From assembly GCF_000003815.2 (NCBI RefSeq), contig NC_049992.1, positions 5,641,839 through 5,705,838 on the forward strand: a DNA stretch of 64,000 bases, read 5' to 3'. Source of the stretch: Branchiostoma floridae. Taxonomy: Eukaryota > Chordata > Leptocardii > Amphioxiformes > Branchiostomatidae. Below are positions 13,012-26,677 of this stretch, piece by piece (the first letter of the stretch is position 1; every line of letters starts with the position of its first letter). Under the pieces are notes generated by a model. That model was not told the origin of the DNA. It ran no database searches and saw nothing but the letters and a program-made list of their open reading frames with translations. The translations under genes were made by a program, and so were the position numbers.

Positions 13012-13463
13012 GAAGTAATGATGGATGAAAATGGTTTCCGATGCCTTTTTTCGTCAGTCAGGATCGACATGTAGTAATTCTGGTCTCGTTACGCTTCCAT
13101 GCAACTGTAAAGCCAGCAGCGAAGCCTAAATCTCCCCCATCATCGCTGAGATCAATAGCACAACACGAAACGTCGAGAGCACACGCGTGGAAGGATACAT
13201 CACAAGTTGAGCGCTGAGTAAACTGTCAGATTCTTTGACGTACAACGTTCTCTCTTCTGGCAGTTGCTCTTTATCAGATCCATGCGCGCATATGAAAAGT
13301 CAAAGGCAGTCTAAAATATCCGGATCAGTGATGTGATTTGCATAAGTGTATTGGTCCTCTCAAGACACAATTGGAGTGAGAAAAATTTATTCACCCTCCT
13401 GGCTTCATCGATCGTTTTGACATATGGTTGCCGGCACTAATAAGTTGATCAGGCGCACTATAC

Positions 13464-13680
13464 CTGCACGTACGTACGTAACAAAGGGGATATGTCGGAC
13501 CCATTTCTCACAAACCAACTTGAATACGGCCGGGTCGGAGGTCGGACCTGCCGTAGATGGTAAATCCTCGTCTGACGACAGATTGCGATTGGCAACACTG
13601 CCGCACGGACACAAGTGCGATGAGTGCGGGGCGTTCCGGCAGTAGAGAAGGTGCCGCGAGTCATCGAAGGTCCTGGTCAT
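13464..13680 (-). CDS. Candidate exon, minus strand, GC3-rich, family unknown
   Basis: The minus-strand frame starts at an ATG (13678-13680) and runs to a CAG/GTATAG donor whose last exon base is 13464. About two thirds of the codons end in G or C, well above the local base composition, which is the main coding evidence. The product begins MTRTFDDSRHLLYCRNAPHS and contains HLCPCGSVANRNLSSDEDLP, with Cys and His clusters but no zinc-finger spacing I can name. The frame remains open past the donor to 13405. An in-frame stop lies upstream at 13702-13704, so this would be a first coding exon or start just after a weak acceptor. A plus-strand frame over the same bases (13424-13645) is an alternative with a poorer codon pattern. 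Confidence 0.25.
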
Positions 13681-13689
13681 CGAGCATAC

Positions 13690-15088
13690 TTGTGCATAGT
13701 CTCATCTTTCCCTGTGTGGTGTAGATAGTCACGGTACGTAAATTCATTTCAATGTTGGCTGTGTGAATGGCTGTCGTTTTGAAGTTTTGTTGTTGTATTC
13801 GTTTTTTTTTTTTTTATGTAGCGAAAATTGCTTCAAGCCAGAACTGCTTTAGAATGCACGTTGTGTTCTTCTTCATCAGAGGTAGGCTGGGTAATTACAA
13901 GGAAATATTTTTGCTCTATACGTTTATTAGTTTATTTACTATGAGTACCTGCAAATAACGCTTTAGAATATCTGTAGTGTTCGAAATGATTGGTTCGGTT
14001 ACCCGTCCGTCCGCGGATATCGAGACTTTGCATTGAGAAGGACGCCGCGTCAAAGTGGATTCCAGAACATGCTCGGCATTATACAGGGGCGCCGCGCTCT
14101 AACCAGTCTTTGCCCTTTCACTTAGCCATGATCTTACTGTGACTAGATTCTTCCAAATGAGTATTGGAGGGAGCGGGGTGTGACAGGTGGTAAAAATAGG
14201 TTCCTTAACCATGCGTTAGTAATATTTACACATATTCACTCAGACTGAATGAGGTTTAAGGTATTTCACCTGGCTATCTTGGCATTTTGATCTTCCATTG
14301 TTTTCTTATTTACGAATTAAGAAAGAATGGAGCCGTAATGAATATTGATAGATGGGCATGAAAGAATTCTAAACCTGATTTTTTTGTCTATATGGATGAC
14401 GCCATTAGGCTTTATTGCCTAATATTATCTTAATTCTTTTAGATAATACAGCACTTTGTACATGCCACTGAAATGAAGCTATGTTTTTTATGTGCACAAT
14501 GATGAAAGCTTCAAACTCAGGTTTGCGCAAATTGATAGCTTCTAACGATCTTTAGTAATAAAAAAAAAACTTTTTTTCACCCAGTTATGAAAAATCATTT
14601 TCTAATAATATGTCAATTTGACGAGAATATAATTTTTGTACCCTGTCTTAAATGACAAAAACGAGATCGCCTACCGACCCGTAGAATGACAGCAACATGT
14701 TTCATCGCTATTAATGTTTATGAAAGACAATTAAGCCTTGCATATATCCCGAATACTGCGACTAATTCTTATAAGCATGAAGTTTGTTATGCCTCGCGTC
14801 GCCAAATCAGTGGCATGAAAGCTCGAAAGCGTAATTTTACTAAGAATCAGTAGCTTTCAATTTGTGGCGACGGGAGATGGTTTGCTCCAAATATACCGAT
14901 CGAACACCTCACAATCTAGTTTGACTAGAAGACTTTCACATACATCTCAGATACCTTTACATTATCTCTGAATGAGGTACTAAAATTGGTATGATATGAG
15001 TGCGTGATGCTGCATCTGCTTGTCATCTTAAGAGATTTACATAGAAGAAGACGCTCCGTTACTGTGGGATGATTAGGTTAATGCATAC
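13690..15088. other. Stretch without a recognisable gene
   Basis: AT-rich, with several homopolymer runs (for example T14 near 13802-13815). No supported feature. Confidence 0.5.
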
Positions 15089-15325
15089 ATGGTGGCACTT
15101 AATATTGCTTCATCTATCTTCATTTTGCTGCTCGTATGCCTTTGCGTCATCCAAACGCTCGCGTGTTCATGTAGAACATCTGGTTATATCAAAGCTTACG
15201 CATGCATGCGCAGTACCCATATAGATAGAAGACAGCATAGCTTTAACACGAATTTTTACAAGCAACTGAAATCCGTTTCCAATCGTCAGAGCTCAGCGGT
15301 AGGATTTTTTCTGCATGCAAAGTAG
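15089..15325 (+). CDS. Small open frame with a signal-peptide-like N-terminus
   Basis: The 78-codon frame begins with an ATG in the context TACATGG. The product opens with a hydrophobic stretch (residues 8-22, SIFILLLVCLCVIQT) followed by LACSCR, the shape of a secretory signal peptide with a cleavage site near residue 25. The remainder is basic (CMRSTHIDRRQHSFN) and shows no domain. A signal exon of a secreted protein, splicing out a little after the cleavage site, is possible, but no strong donor was found and a chance hydrophobic frame cannot be excluded. Confidence 0.2.
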   Translation: MVALNIASSIFILLLVCLCVIQTLACSCRTSGYIKAYACMRSTHIDRRQHSFNTNFYKQLKSVSNRQSSAVGFFLHAK

Positions 15326-16144
15326 GGAGTATATGGCTTGGATGACATGGATTGCCAGTAATTACCTTTGGTTTATGTTTGAACATATTGGAAAAAATCT
15401 ATTTTCACTTCACGTGGCTGTAAATTAGAGCAATTTCCATAAATACGAGGATTATGTTGTGACGGACATCTCCGTAAAAACGTTCCAGCTCGGTGCTTGC
15501 TGCCCGTTATGGCACACATGATATTAATTAGGACCCTGTCCCAGATCAATCATACCATGGCCGTTGTCAATAACGATTCCACTTGTACGGAAGGAAATGC
15601 TCAAGTGCTAGCCAGCGTATGGAGGTTAGGTGTGCCAGGAATCACGGTATGTCATGTTTGTTTTACTTCTTCCTTCGCATTTTAGGCAAACATCGCACTG
15701 GCTATATCCGGAGAGAGATGGCTAAAGTGTAAATGTACATGTCTCTGTAGTTTGCTACACAAGGTTGTGGAATGACCACATGGTTTGTTTTGCCTCAAAG
15801 TAGTCAGTGTAAGGACAAGATAAGGATTGTACTGCCTCTAGGCCGTTAGAGGTTACCACTTGTGATCTGATCCAGACAGGGCTTTGTACTAGAAACGGTC
15901 GTGACGTACGTAGCACTACTGTCCAATGCGATATGGCTGAGTGGTTTAGAATGTAACACTGCAGATAGCACCATCCTTGGGCATGATAAGCGTTTTTGTC
16001 TTTGGTATTCGAAAACTTTTTGTCCCCAAAAGTGTCACCAATATCCCCAAGATTTTATAATAATGCGATGTTCATAGATGGATAAGCACGTGTTGGAAGG
16101 TATATATATTGCATACAACTGGCCATTAGTGAATTATGTAGTAA

Positions 16145-16672
16145 TCTAATAAGAGATATTGCGATGGGATTATGAATTTTACCCCAGTGCTGTTGTTGAA
16201 GATTTCCTCACACGTCTACTACATAACCTTTCGCGCGTGGATCAGAGATTGCGGTCCCTTTGCTGCGCCAAAAGGAGCATTTTACACGCTTTTATGGAGT
16301 CCGTCTACGAGTGCTTTTCAATATGATGCACCCGAAATTACATATATATCAAAGTTGCCCATTGGAGACGATTTCGTACTCAATCACGTAGGGTTGGCAT
16401 TCACGTGTGACCTCGCAAGTCCATTTTGTAAATAGAGACAGGGAAGTGCCAAGAAGATGGCCGATTGTCTGTTGTTGAGGGGGTTTGATGTCAACAAAAC
16501 GGCGTTTGATCCCACATCTGGGAGGTTATTCGTATTTGATGTAGACGATGCACCAATAACGGCACCTCCGGGACAGCTGGGTGAGGTATTGCCAGTGTGC
16601 GATATTTCCACTCTCGTGCAGGGTGCAATATCGTTAGTCGATAGGACGGAGTCCAACGGCACTACAGAATGA
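16145..16672 (+). pseudogene. Two stacked open frames in one register, split by a single TAG; possible decayed coding sequence
   Basis: The register is open from 16145. The first ATG is at 16172, a single TAG lies at 16433-16435, and the register then continues open to a TGA ending at 16672. Without that stop the frame would span about 167 codons from the first ATG. Both halves read like protein: the first contains WIRDCGPFAAPKGAFYTLLW, the second FDPTSGRLFVFDVDDAP. Composition is ordinary and Pro, Gly and Asp are well represented, which is unusual for chance frames here. I recognise no family. It may be a pseudogene with one nonsense change, two unrelated exons, or coincidence. An antisense frame (16384-16662) overlaps the second half. 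Confidence 0.25.
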
Positions 16673-17641
16673 TCAGTAGGAGTGATGTAGGCCCGAAAAC
16701 AGTCTTATAACACATACATTCTATGAGGACGATGTTCACAAATCAAATGGCAATACGTATACTTTAGCCTTTTTCTTGTTACGTATACTAAGAAGAAACA
16801 CCTGTTTCGCTATACGCTCCACTGCATTTTGGAGAAATTTGATAAATAACAATACTAAATAAATAGATACTAATACGGAGTACTTGTGACTTCAGTACAA
16901 AACTACGTGGTGATAGATCCAAGTACTGACAGATTGTACTAACTAATAGGGTTATGCATATAAAGAATATATTATGTTTATGTATCAGTCATAAACTAAC
17001 ACGTATCACCATACTGAAAAGTATTAATATTAGAGGCTTTGGAAGCTGTAGTGTGGTTTAAAAGCTAGCTCCTTAGTATAAATGTGTCCATTTTTGAACG
17101 CAGATATAAAATATCCTTGACATATATAAGAAAAGGTGAGCGGATGTTCCAATGTTTAATAGACGTGACTTATCCAAGCTAGCCGCAAATGGATGCGACC
17201 TAGAAACTTAGAAAGAAGTTCTCATGCTCACGTTGTGGTGCCGTAGGTTCAGGTGAGTGTGATGGGAGAGTGAAGGAAGCTTCTCGCCCACAGGTGCAAT
17301 TATTTATCTAACCCCCAACATTTCTGCACCAAGGGCGTCCCCAGGGGACAACTGTAATTGCAAAGAACTGCAAGTTGTTATTCCGGCGATTCCAAATTAT
17401 TCCCTCGGTGAAGCACAGATAGTGGCAGGGGCCTAAGGAATGGTTCCCATTACTGTGTCATTAGGGCGCGAGAGGGTGCAGGAGGATTAACCCACGATTG
17501 CCAATCTCTACACCATCTCCACAGGCCTCTGGCGGGAGACCTGGACCTAATCCCGAGCGGGCCTAACAGTGCACACAGCTGCCTTAACTCCTCTCGCGGG
17601 CGATTTTTCAATTTTTTTGCCTACCTCTTTGGGAGATAGGT

Positions 17642-17917
17642 TTAAGTCTCAGCAGACCCGGGCGTTGCCCCCGCCAAATCTAGGACAACCTGTGCCCGAA
17701 TGACAGATGATGCCAGTGGATCGCAATGACGGATCACTCTTAAGTTACACAGACCATCTGGGACAGCTAGTAAGATTTCTCCTGTTGGACTTACTTTAAC
17801 GTAGCCGGAATTTGCCATTGCTACCGTTAATCTCATCAGCACGTTAACGCGTTTTTTGCCGTAGATACTTTCGTCTGAATAGTAAATTCTAAAAGCGATG
17901 TTCAGTGTTCCAAGCAT
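17642..17917 (-). CDS. Candidate minus-strand exon or single-exon remnant, family unknown
   Basis: A 91-codon frame from the ATG at 17915-17917 to a TAA at 17642-17644. The product includes KKRVNVLMRLTVAMANSGY and KVSPTGEILLAVPDGLCNLR, a regular alternation of hydrophobic and charged residues that resembles a folded domain with beta strands. An acceptor-like GGTTTCTGTGAG lies just upstream of the ATG on the minus strand, so it could equally be a terminal exon. No motif identifies a family. Third-position bases are not GC-biased, unlike the frame at 13464-13680. Confidence 0.25.
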   Translation of the reverse strand: MLGTLNIAFRIYYSDESIYGKKRVNVLMRLTVAMANSGYVKVSPTGEILLAVPDGLCNLRVIRHCDPLASSVIRAQVVLDLAGATPGSAET

Positions 17918-17924
17918 TGCATCT

Positions 17925-20900
17925 CACAGAAACCAATGTACTTTAGACGTAACGAGTGTTTCCTGATATCAAATAAAGTATCAACATCTAGCCAAAATAC
18001 TTTGTATCAAAATTAGCAAGAAGCATAAGTGATGGTGCAGTACCTCATGACCCAAACGTTCTGGCTGTGATAGTGTCGTTACAGAATAGACAACCAATTC
18101 TGAACCGTCACAGGGAAAAGAAAGATCAATCCACAGAAAACAATCAGATAACTGTCCGTGAATCTGGAACGATCGTATGGCAATGGTGTGGCAATTTCAG
18201 ATTCCGTTACCGTTAGATTGTACTTTCTTTACCAAAGTTTGAGGCGGGAGGTATGAAAAGAAATAATGGTCATCAAAAAGGATTAAGAAGGGTTTTCTAA
18301 TGGTCAAGAAGAGGCAATGGGCCATCACCATTGGGATATTAAATCCAGTTATAGTAGCAGGGATCACGGCTGTCCCCAGGAAGGGATTAGTGGAGATGGT
18401 GTCCTAGGGAGGTATTCTGTGATTAAGGTATAAAAGGATGATCACCACTTATCTATGGCAGTAAAATCAAATCTCTAGAGGGAACAGCGCGCCCATTACA
18501 GGGTGAAAAAGCAAATTAGATCTAAAGTGAAGAAACTGTAATAACGGACAGAGAAGGAAAACATTTGTCATACAAAAGAGTGAGTGACCAACGAAGGTGC
18601 GACGAGGTAAGTCAAAAGTACTTTTGTAACTCAAACAAAAAACAACAGATGTTGCACCAGATGATAAATTCCACGACGATCTCTGTTTTGGCTTTTGATG
18701 ATGATGATAGCCTTAAGGAAGGATTAAGAAAACACCTGAGAACGTAACAGTAACCATCTAACTTCTGAAGATCAAATTACCCTATGGCTAAGCTTAAGAC
18801 CTGGCCTCATTGTCGACAATCAGGCCTTTACTTGACATCATCAGTTCACGTAGTTTGTTATTAGACTATAGGTAGAGATCATCTGAATTAGCGGCCAAGG
18901 GCAGAACCATTGCTACGACCGTTTGAACTTTCCCAAGATTACTCTACGCATTAAAGCTGGGGTACCTTAAGCTACCATATAATTGCGTATTATACCTACT
19001 GATGCCACCATCATCATTCTAACCTTTGGGAGAACTTATGATAGCACCTGAATCCCAATCGAAAGCTATTTCATTTACAGGAAAGATATCAATCAAGTTT
19101 TTTATCAGATTGATATATAGTAAAAAAAACACAATTTTTTCTAATTCCCTTTTTTATTCCTGAGACGAAACAAACACATGGTACTGTTATTTGTTAACCT
19201 TCGACTTTAATGCAAACAAGACAAAAGTGCAATATACTATTTTAAGAATGTGCTAAAATTTTGGAGATTATTTATGCGTGTACAAGATGCGATTGTGAAA
19301 GTGAAGACCCCGCATGTCCAGAACAGGCTTGTGGACATAATTCCATTTCCTTTGTAATTGGACCAATAGTATTAACGACAATTTCCTCGACGGCACCAAC
19401 GCATGTGTTAAGTGATCATAATGCATGTGGATTTCAGACAGCAATTATGGCAAAGGCAATTTTTTCCTATGTGTGTCTAGACATAGTGGGCGAAAAAATA
19501 TTCTTGTACCCTTGATATAACGCCAGCGTGGGCGAATTAAATAAAGAAAATTAAAACGACAAAAAGCAGATGGTTTCACCATTCAAACTGCCGCTCCTCT
19601 TTGATCACTGATGTATTTTACCGTTTAGTTTCGCAACATTTGCAGAAGACTAACACAACAGTTGAATTTACCTTTTTTAAGATGTCAATCCAGAGACCAG
19701 ACTGTAAAGTTTGAGTCACAAGACCGGGAATGATCCTTTCTTACTTCTGTACTCGTGGTGGGATCTTTTACGTGCTCTTAAGTGTGGCTTCCATCAACCA
19801 TATACGTACAAACGTCGGGTATGCGTACAAAAGTTCCTAAGCTAAATACATGTTACTCATTTTTACCAGTGAGTAGAGTTAGAAAATAGGTGTAAAGTAC
19901 ATCTCCTATCAGGCCAAGCATTGTTGGTCTACCCGGGATTAGAGGAATAAAAGAGGCAATTAAAAATGGTGGTATCGGCGCGAGCAGCTGTCACATGGAT
20001 GGACCAACCTATTCCTTGGTGTTCACCTAGCTGCAATCCGATAGCCGTTAATGTATTATCTGGTAAGCAGCTCGATAGCAAGACGGTTCTCTCTTGGGAA
20101 ACTTTCGGTGATATCAAAAGCAGCTCAAATCAACATAATATCGTAGGTCAGTCCGTTTGAAGCTCAAGTATTCAGTTGTTGAAATGTCCCTCAAAGTATA
20201 TAACAAATATACCAATGATGTATTCAACAATGACACGCTTTTCAACATATCAGTTTACTACCGGGCCACCAAGTATCCCTAACAAAGCTTCTAGACGTGT
20301 CAATCTAAATGATGTATTGCGGTGACTCGTATTTTGTTGCCGTTACGATTTTATATGATTGGATCAAGGCATGAGTCAAGCTTATTCTTAATCTATGAGT
20401 GAACTGGTACTCTTACGAATAAACTGCTTAACAGTTAGAAATTACCTGATAGAATAAATGGTAACTTTCTCAAAGTATTAACATTCCCAAAAATTAAAAG
20501 GAAAATACAATCTGGCAACACAGCTGAAATAGAGCATAGTGACACGTGATATTCAATTAGAAATAGGTACAGATTACTTGATGCACAAGAGTGGTCTGAT
20601 TTACCGTCAACAGGAAGCAGATTTCAATTAACCTTTCCACCAACCATGACTCAAACAAACGCTCTATCCAACCTACAAAATAATTGACCTGTACCGATTA
20701 GGGACCTACATTGCACCGGTCATTCATTTTGTTCATTGTCTAATTGGTTATTGTTAATTCATATAGACTTAAGGCATAAGTATTCCCTTAAACCTGCATA
20801 TTCCATAGAAATCAATCAACTCGTACTTAAATGTGAAAATAAAAGCTGAGTTTGTAATGATATTTTCTTATCCCCTCCCTTTAACCACGTGGTTTCGGCA

Positions 20901-22084
20901 AGACTGTTTCCTTACTCAACAGTCATTTTCTGTCCGGCTACACCTTTGGCGACCCAAACATATATCAATTATCTATGGCATTTTCCGGGCCAATCGTCAA
21001 ACAATCAATTCGGTACTTCAGACGGTCCTACTGGCGGAAAAGACAAGAACATTTTCCTGTAAAAGCCACACCAGGGATGAATTTCATCAACGCTTTGCAG
21101 CAGTAAAGGGACGTGCCTTGTAACGTTATGGCCATCTTTGAGAACAATTGTTGTGGCTATAGTGTCTGTGGCTTTTAGCCTATCAATTTTACTGACCGCA
21201 TAGGTTTAATGAGTATGCTACTATATAGCTATATAGTGTAGAGAAATGTCTGTACTACAATAAGTAGTATAAAACAGCTTTAATTTTCGAGCAAGCTTAA
21301 AATTCATCTGTCATTTGGAATGCTAAGTGACACCTACTATAATTCTCCGTATCATTATGGTATGGTACCAAAAACGTAATCATTATGGTACAATGCCCCA
21401 ATACGGACTTTGCTGAATTAAATCTTTTTTAAAATTATTTTGCCGTACGAAACAAAGTTAAACGGAATGGTATTGGGTTTGCATTAGGCACAAGGACAAT
21501 TCAATATCAAAGCGTTGGATTTTCAACATTGTTTGCTTAACGCATCATTATAAACTTTTACGGTTTGCTGTATTTAAAAGGTTGAGAAAGACAGACTAAA
21601 TACTTTAGACAAAGTATTGCACATCTATGCTTTCTTGTGTGTTAATGAGTATGTATAGTATAAGATTATGCAAAATTAACCGGTGGTAAGATTAAAAAAA
21701 AAAAACTGTAGTACTCAAGTAACTCAACCTTGGACTTCATAAATGCAGAGCACAGCGGTAGGAAGAGTTCATTCACCAGGAGCAATCTACCTGTATTATG
21801 TACCAGCTGCAATCGCAGTAATAAACCGCAGGTAATCTCACATGATGAGTGGAGTTAGAACTAGGGCAAGTTTGCACCACAGCGGGTAATGGTCACATGT
21901 CCAATAAAGGACAGTCAATAAGGGCAGTTTTCGTTAGCACATGGCTTAGCGATGTAATTTATGACCGCTTATATACTGTCAATGGACAATGGCTGTGAGG
22001 AATACAGAATACAGATGTAATACGGGTTGAGGGTAATAATGGACGCTTAACATATTCATTGAAAGCAAGCATCCAAAAATTCAA
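17925..22084. other. Stretch without a recognisable gene
   Basis: Contains scattered open frames without support. At 19261-19515 a plus frame has a Cys-rich start (CTRCDCESEDPACPEQACGH) but no ATG near its beginning. At 19966-20160 and 20833-21123 there are plus frames without recognised motifs. Segments near 17200-17600 and 18290-18430 are locally richer in GC and in GGATTA/TAATCC-type homeodomain sites, compatible with non-coding regulatory DNA, but nothing decisive is visible. Confidence 0.4.
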
Positions 22085-22435
22085 AGTAAATATACTGTCC
22101 TTAGCAATGTTATCTTGATCTCCGTTAAAAGATAAAAAAACTAGTAATTCATTAATCTTCTTTAATATGTTGATCCAATTGTAAAGGAGCGTCAACGATA
22201 TCAATAGTTTTTCTATGCACAAATCGTTCAAAACGTTGATAATCTCTGGATAACATAGTAAATACACTGTCTTTACCAAAATTATCTTATCATGAAAAGA
22301 AATTTGATGCAAACTAGCAATTCATTAATCTTAAGTTGATCCAATTTTTAAAGGAACGTCAACGATGTCAAATGGTTATTCTATGCACCAATCGTTCAGA
22401 ATGTTGATATCCTCTGGAGAACATGGCTGATACTC
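22085..22435. repeat. Tandem duplication, unit about 173 bp, two-plus copies
   Basis: The blocks ATTCATTAATCTT, GTTGATCCAATT, AAAGGAGCGTCAACGAT and TTCTATGCAC followed by AATCGTTCA recur in order at about 22148 and again at about 22321. Part of a third unit is recognisable upstream (ATACTGTCCTTAGCAA versus ATACACTGTCTTTACCAA). The long minus-strand frame over 21959-22312 is a by-product of this duplication. Confidence 0.85.
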
Positions 22436-25400
22436 TTATCACCCTGCATATCTACCAATACATGCGACTTGGCACGCGTATGTACTATGCTTGGAGACGC
22501 AACAAAACGTTATTGACATATTGTTTAAATTTGCACACACTGAGGATAAGAGGTTACCACGTAAACACGTCTTCCTTTGCTTCAGGCATTTTTTTTATTC
22601 CTTGCTGTCAATGATGAAATCGGAGATCCTACATATGAAATGCCAGAATCAAAAGTACCAGCATATGCATGAGAAATATTTTAAATGCTATCCTTTTTTA
22701 CTTTTCTCAAGTAATCAAGCCCCCATGAACTTATACATGTTTACATTAGGGGTCATGTCCTACATGTGATCTAGCTACCCCCTGTCGACTAATGTGCCCC
22801 AACCTTTAGCAGGTTGAAAATCAACACGCATTTCCATGTTCAAATTGCAGATAATAAGACTTGCGAAGCAGACTGCGACGCCCTAATGAACTGTTTATAT
22901 TTGCAGTAGTTATATGGTCATTTCTGGGGCTGATTGCAGCGTGTGTAATGACGCATGTGCCAGGGAGAAATCAAACCTGATGGCTTCGATGTACATGGTA
23001 TTGCAATCATCAGGGCCGCCCCTGCTGACTGGTCAAAAAGGATCGGCAAATGCAAGATGTCGGCACCACATGTCGCGGATTATGCTAACAACTTTGACAT
23101 TCTTGCATGTTGGACGTGTTCTTTTTAAAGGGGCTTATCATGAGGTCACCTTGTACTAAGAAAAGTCGTAAGTCATTTATAATACAAATTAGTAATGGTG
23201 AATATTTTCGGCAAGTACGTTCATTGAATAAGCAGAAAAACAGAATGGTCTGAAATACGAGAAGCAGAAGTTGCTATCTCGTTGCAAATGTTTTCGTAAT
23301 AATATTTAAAAGACTAGTATCATGTACACTTGTAGCAAAACATAAACTGTAGTTCTTAGCATCTTTGTATGTTTCTTTACTATACGTATGTTTGTACTTG
23401 AAATGTGCCTTGAGTATAAACTTGCAATAATCATTAATTTAATATAAGAGAGAGAAGAAAATATAAGAGAGCAGGAAGGAAGAAAATGAAAAATATAAAG
23501 AGTTCATAAATGTATGTCCTACGTGAACGAAGCGTCAAGTCTTCTAGTTGTATCTTACCATTTTGTCCACATGGGACAAAACCAAGCTGGGCTAGCTGGT
23601 AATATCAGCCTCGTTCCCATAGGAGTGGCATATTGATTGACGGCAGTTGGAGCTGGATTTTGTAGTGTCTCCAATAAATATCACATTAGCGCATCGAGCA
23701 AGGGGCAGGACAATGTTAAGAGGCTCTGTGACCTGTTAGCAAGTTGGCGCCAACTACAGACTATTATTTCGTCTCGAGTTGGCTTCTGGCACCAGTGGAT
23801 GGTATGATGTTTTTCCTCGTCAAAGCAAGGTGCTTTAGAATGATCTGGTTATTTGTTCTGAATGGCCTAGATATGTCAGGAGAACATTTGTGCTGTAACA
23901 ATGTCTGGAGACTAAACTCTAATGTATTTTATCGTGATTGCTTAGTGTAGTTTACTCCAGGGCAAAAGGTTCAAACGCTGACGCATATTCTGATCTGTAG
24001 CGTTGATATGCAAATAGTTTTACAATGTTTAGGATCCTTTAGGCAAGTTTGCACTCCTCTGTCGGTAGTATGAGGGTGATTAAACCGAGAGACAGTAGAT
24101 CTGCATCCGTAGGCGTCAGAACTGCGCATAATATTTTTTTCTGTTGTCATGGCCGAAATAGCATCGGTTTATGTACTAACGTATGAGATCGTAACGGACG
24201 ACAACAGTCTGTGATGCTGCAACATGAGGGTCAGGTCCCATATGGTGAGTCACGATTGAAGGTAAAAGTGTACCTTTTATTTTAGATGTGCGTTTTTGTG
24301 CAATATGAAATTCAATCTCTACAAAGTGGAAAAGAACGGAAATTTACCTCAGGAGGTTTTGAGGGACATCCATCACTCTTCTTCAGCGTCACTAGAATGA
24401 ACTTCCAGAATACAAGTATAGCTAACTAGAAAAAACGGTTTAGCATGTTATTAACTCCTAAGCATCCGTATGCGAATGCCTTAAATGTAAATCATGTTTG
24501 CATTGTTTCCTACAGTAAAGGCAATAACAAAGGTTATTGTATACGACCCGTAGGCGTTAATGAATTTATTCTAGGTATTTTAAGATTTTAGAGGTGAGAT
24601 GTGGCGTGTTTAAATTAAGATATCATAAGCATTTACATTGATACCTACTCGTTGTTACCCTTTCCCGTCCAATCCTTGACCAACACTTTACCGATTGCCG
24701 CCTTTCTCATTAATGTATTGATGCAATATGTATCATTGCCACGAGTTATGTACTAATCGATTTCGGGTATAAAAGAAAGCACCGTTCAAAATTCATACCG
24801 TTAATCATTGATTTTGAGACGTTTGGGGTAATTCAGTCACATTATTACGGACACCAAGGCCAAAACACGAGTCTCTGACTTTAGGTTTGGTTAAAGAGTT
24901 TCAGAAAAAAAACAGAAGTTTACTGATTTAATCAATATGAATATGAAATGGTACGCAAACGAAATGAGTTTTCAATTTACGGTTCAATACCCCCAAAGGT
25001 TGTTTTACGCCTGCTAAATATATAGTAATACTTACAGCACATATATGTATATATATTATAGTCTACACCAGAATGCATTTCTCTGTCATGTATCCATGTC
25101 TTTATAAAAGTAAAACATGAAGTGATAAACTTCTTCCATCATGCTTTTAAAAGCTTCTACCCAGCATTATTTCGTAACAAGCGATAGGAAAGTATTCTCT
25201 ACCTATGCCTTATGGAATAAAATAGGTTTTGTACGACCGGATTTTAAACATGCCAATTGTAAGACAGGCATTTTGTTTTTGGTTAAAGGAATATTTGTAT
25301 ATCTACACAAAGTAGCGCCTGGTTGCCTATTTTGGAAAATTGATGGCTTACATAATCAAAAAAGAGATAAGGTAGTTCTCGTTATTCTAACCCTCTTGTG

Positions 25401-26677
25401 ACTTCATCACAAATGTTGCCTCAAGATTTAATTCTGATAAGTCGTGACAAAGACGGTTACTGCAATGCAAGTCAAATGTGTTACTGATTAGAAAGGGCAA
25501 GCCGTTTGTGTTGAAAGGAGACATCAGGTACTTTAAGAAAGACTGGCCATCCTAAGCTTGATCACTTAATCAAGATTAGCTGAGGGTAATCACCTATTGA
25601 AGAAAGAGACGTCGAACGTCGCATTGAGAACAGTTAGACTTTAATCACCCGAGTACCAGGCACATTATAGCGTAGACCTCCGGGCATATGTAGGTCAAAT
25701 GTCACATTAGTCTCGTACATTAAGGATTGTATTGTGCTGGTGATGTAAACCGCTTGGTTCGGCGTCTATCCGTCTTGTGCAGCTGTGTGGCTGATCAGGT
25801 TTCAGGAGAATGAACCCGTTATCAGCAGGTATTTCAAACGGAAAAGGTTGCCTCGGGAGAGGGTGTGTTTTCCGGAGATTCATCTTGGGCTTAATGGCGT
25901 GAAGGCCGAATAGAATCCCTGGACATTATCTAGTGCAGAGATAAGATGGTGTATGCTGTGTCACGTTATCGCTGAAGTTGGGGTTACCACTGCTGGGGCA
26001 CGGTGACAGGAGGTCGAATTCAGGGTTGATGACATCAAGGAAGAGTAGCGTCTAGAGAGGAAAGGAAAGACAAGTGAAAAGGTAGGTTCCAGAACATTAT
26101 AGCTGATGTATATCACGTAATATAACAAGGGACCATTCTTTTAAATTCATAGAAGACTCCCGTAGTCAACGTTACCCGTTAAAGATATCATAAAGGACAC
26201 GAAAGAGGAATATTTGTTCTCTTATCTCAGAAATTTGGCATCTTGGACTCATAAAAATCTACGATAGCATCAGTGCATACGTAGGGGAGATTATGATATC
26301 TATAGCGAAAATGTCATGCAGTAGCTTGTCTTGCCGTAGGCTACAAGCTAGCATTAGTTATCATTGCAATTTTGCAAATGGTGCTTAAAACGTCACTCCT
26401 TGACCCTTTGACTCAAGCTGCCAGTCGGATTGTCTATGCTGCAATTCTCAAACAGAAAGCGCGTATTTTATATCAAATTTGTAAAATGTCTTACCTGCCT
26501 TTTTATACATTTCAACTTGCAATATGGCGAGAGATAACAATCTGCAGGTGGAAACAAATTGTGTTTTCAGTGAATTGCTTAGAATATGCTCTTTTCTACA
26601 AATACGAATATTTCAAATCGCTTAACAGTAATGGCGATGTGTTTCCAAACATAGTGCTTATATTGTTGACGCTTTAA
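22436..26677. other. Stretch without a recognisable gene
   Basis: No supported exon. Plus-strand frames at 25141-25401 and 26372-26677 are AT-driven and featureless. A perfect octamer site (ATGCAAAT) lies near 24008, in isolation. The 25780-26090 segment is richer in GC and in GG-ATTC/GGATTC-type words than its flanks but carries no clear structure. Confidence 0.45.

Noticed and set aside
15925-15990. tRNA-like GATATGGCTGAGTGG segment
   Set aside because: Only an A-box-like word; no B box at the expected distance.
21959-22312. 117-codon minus-strand frame
   Set aside because: It lies within the 173-bp tandem duplication and is AT-driven.
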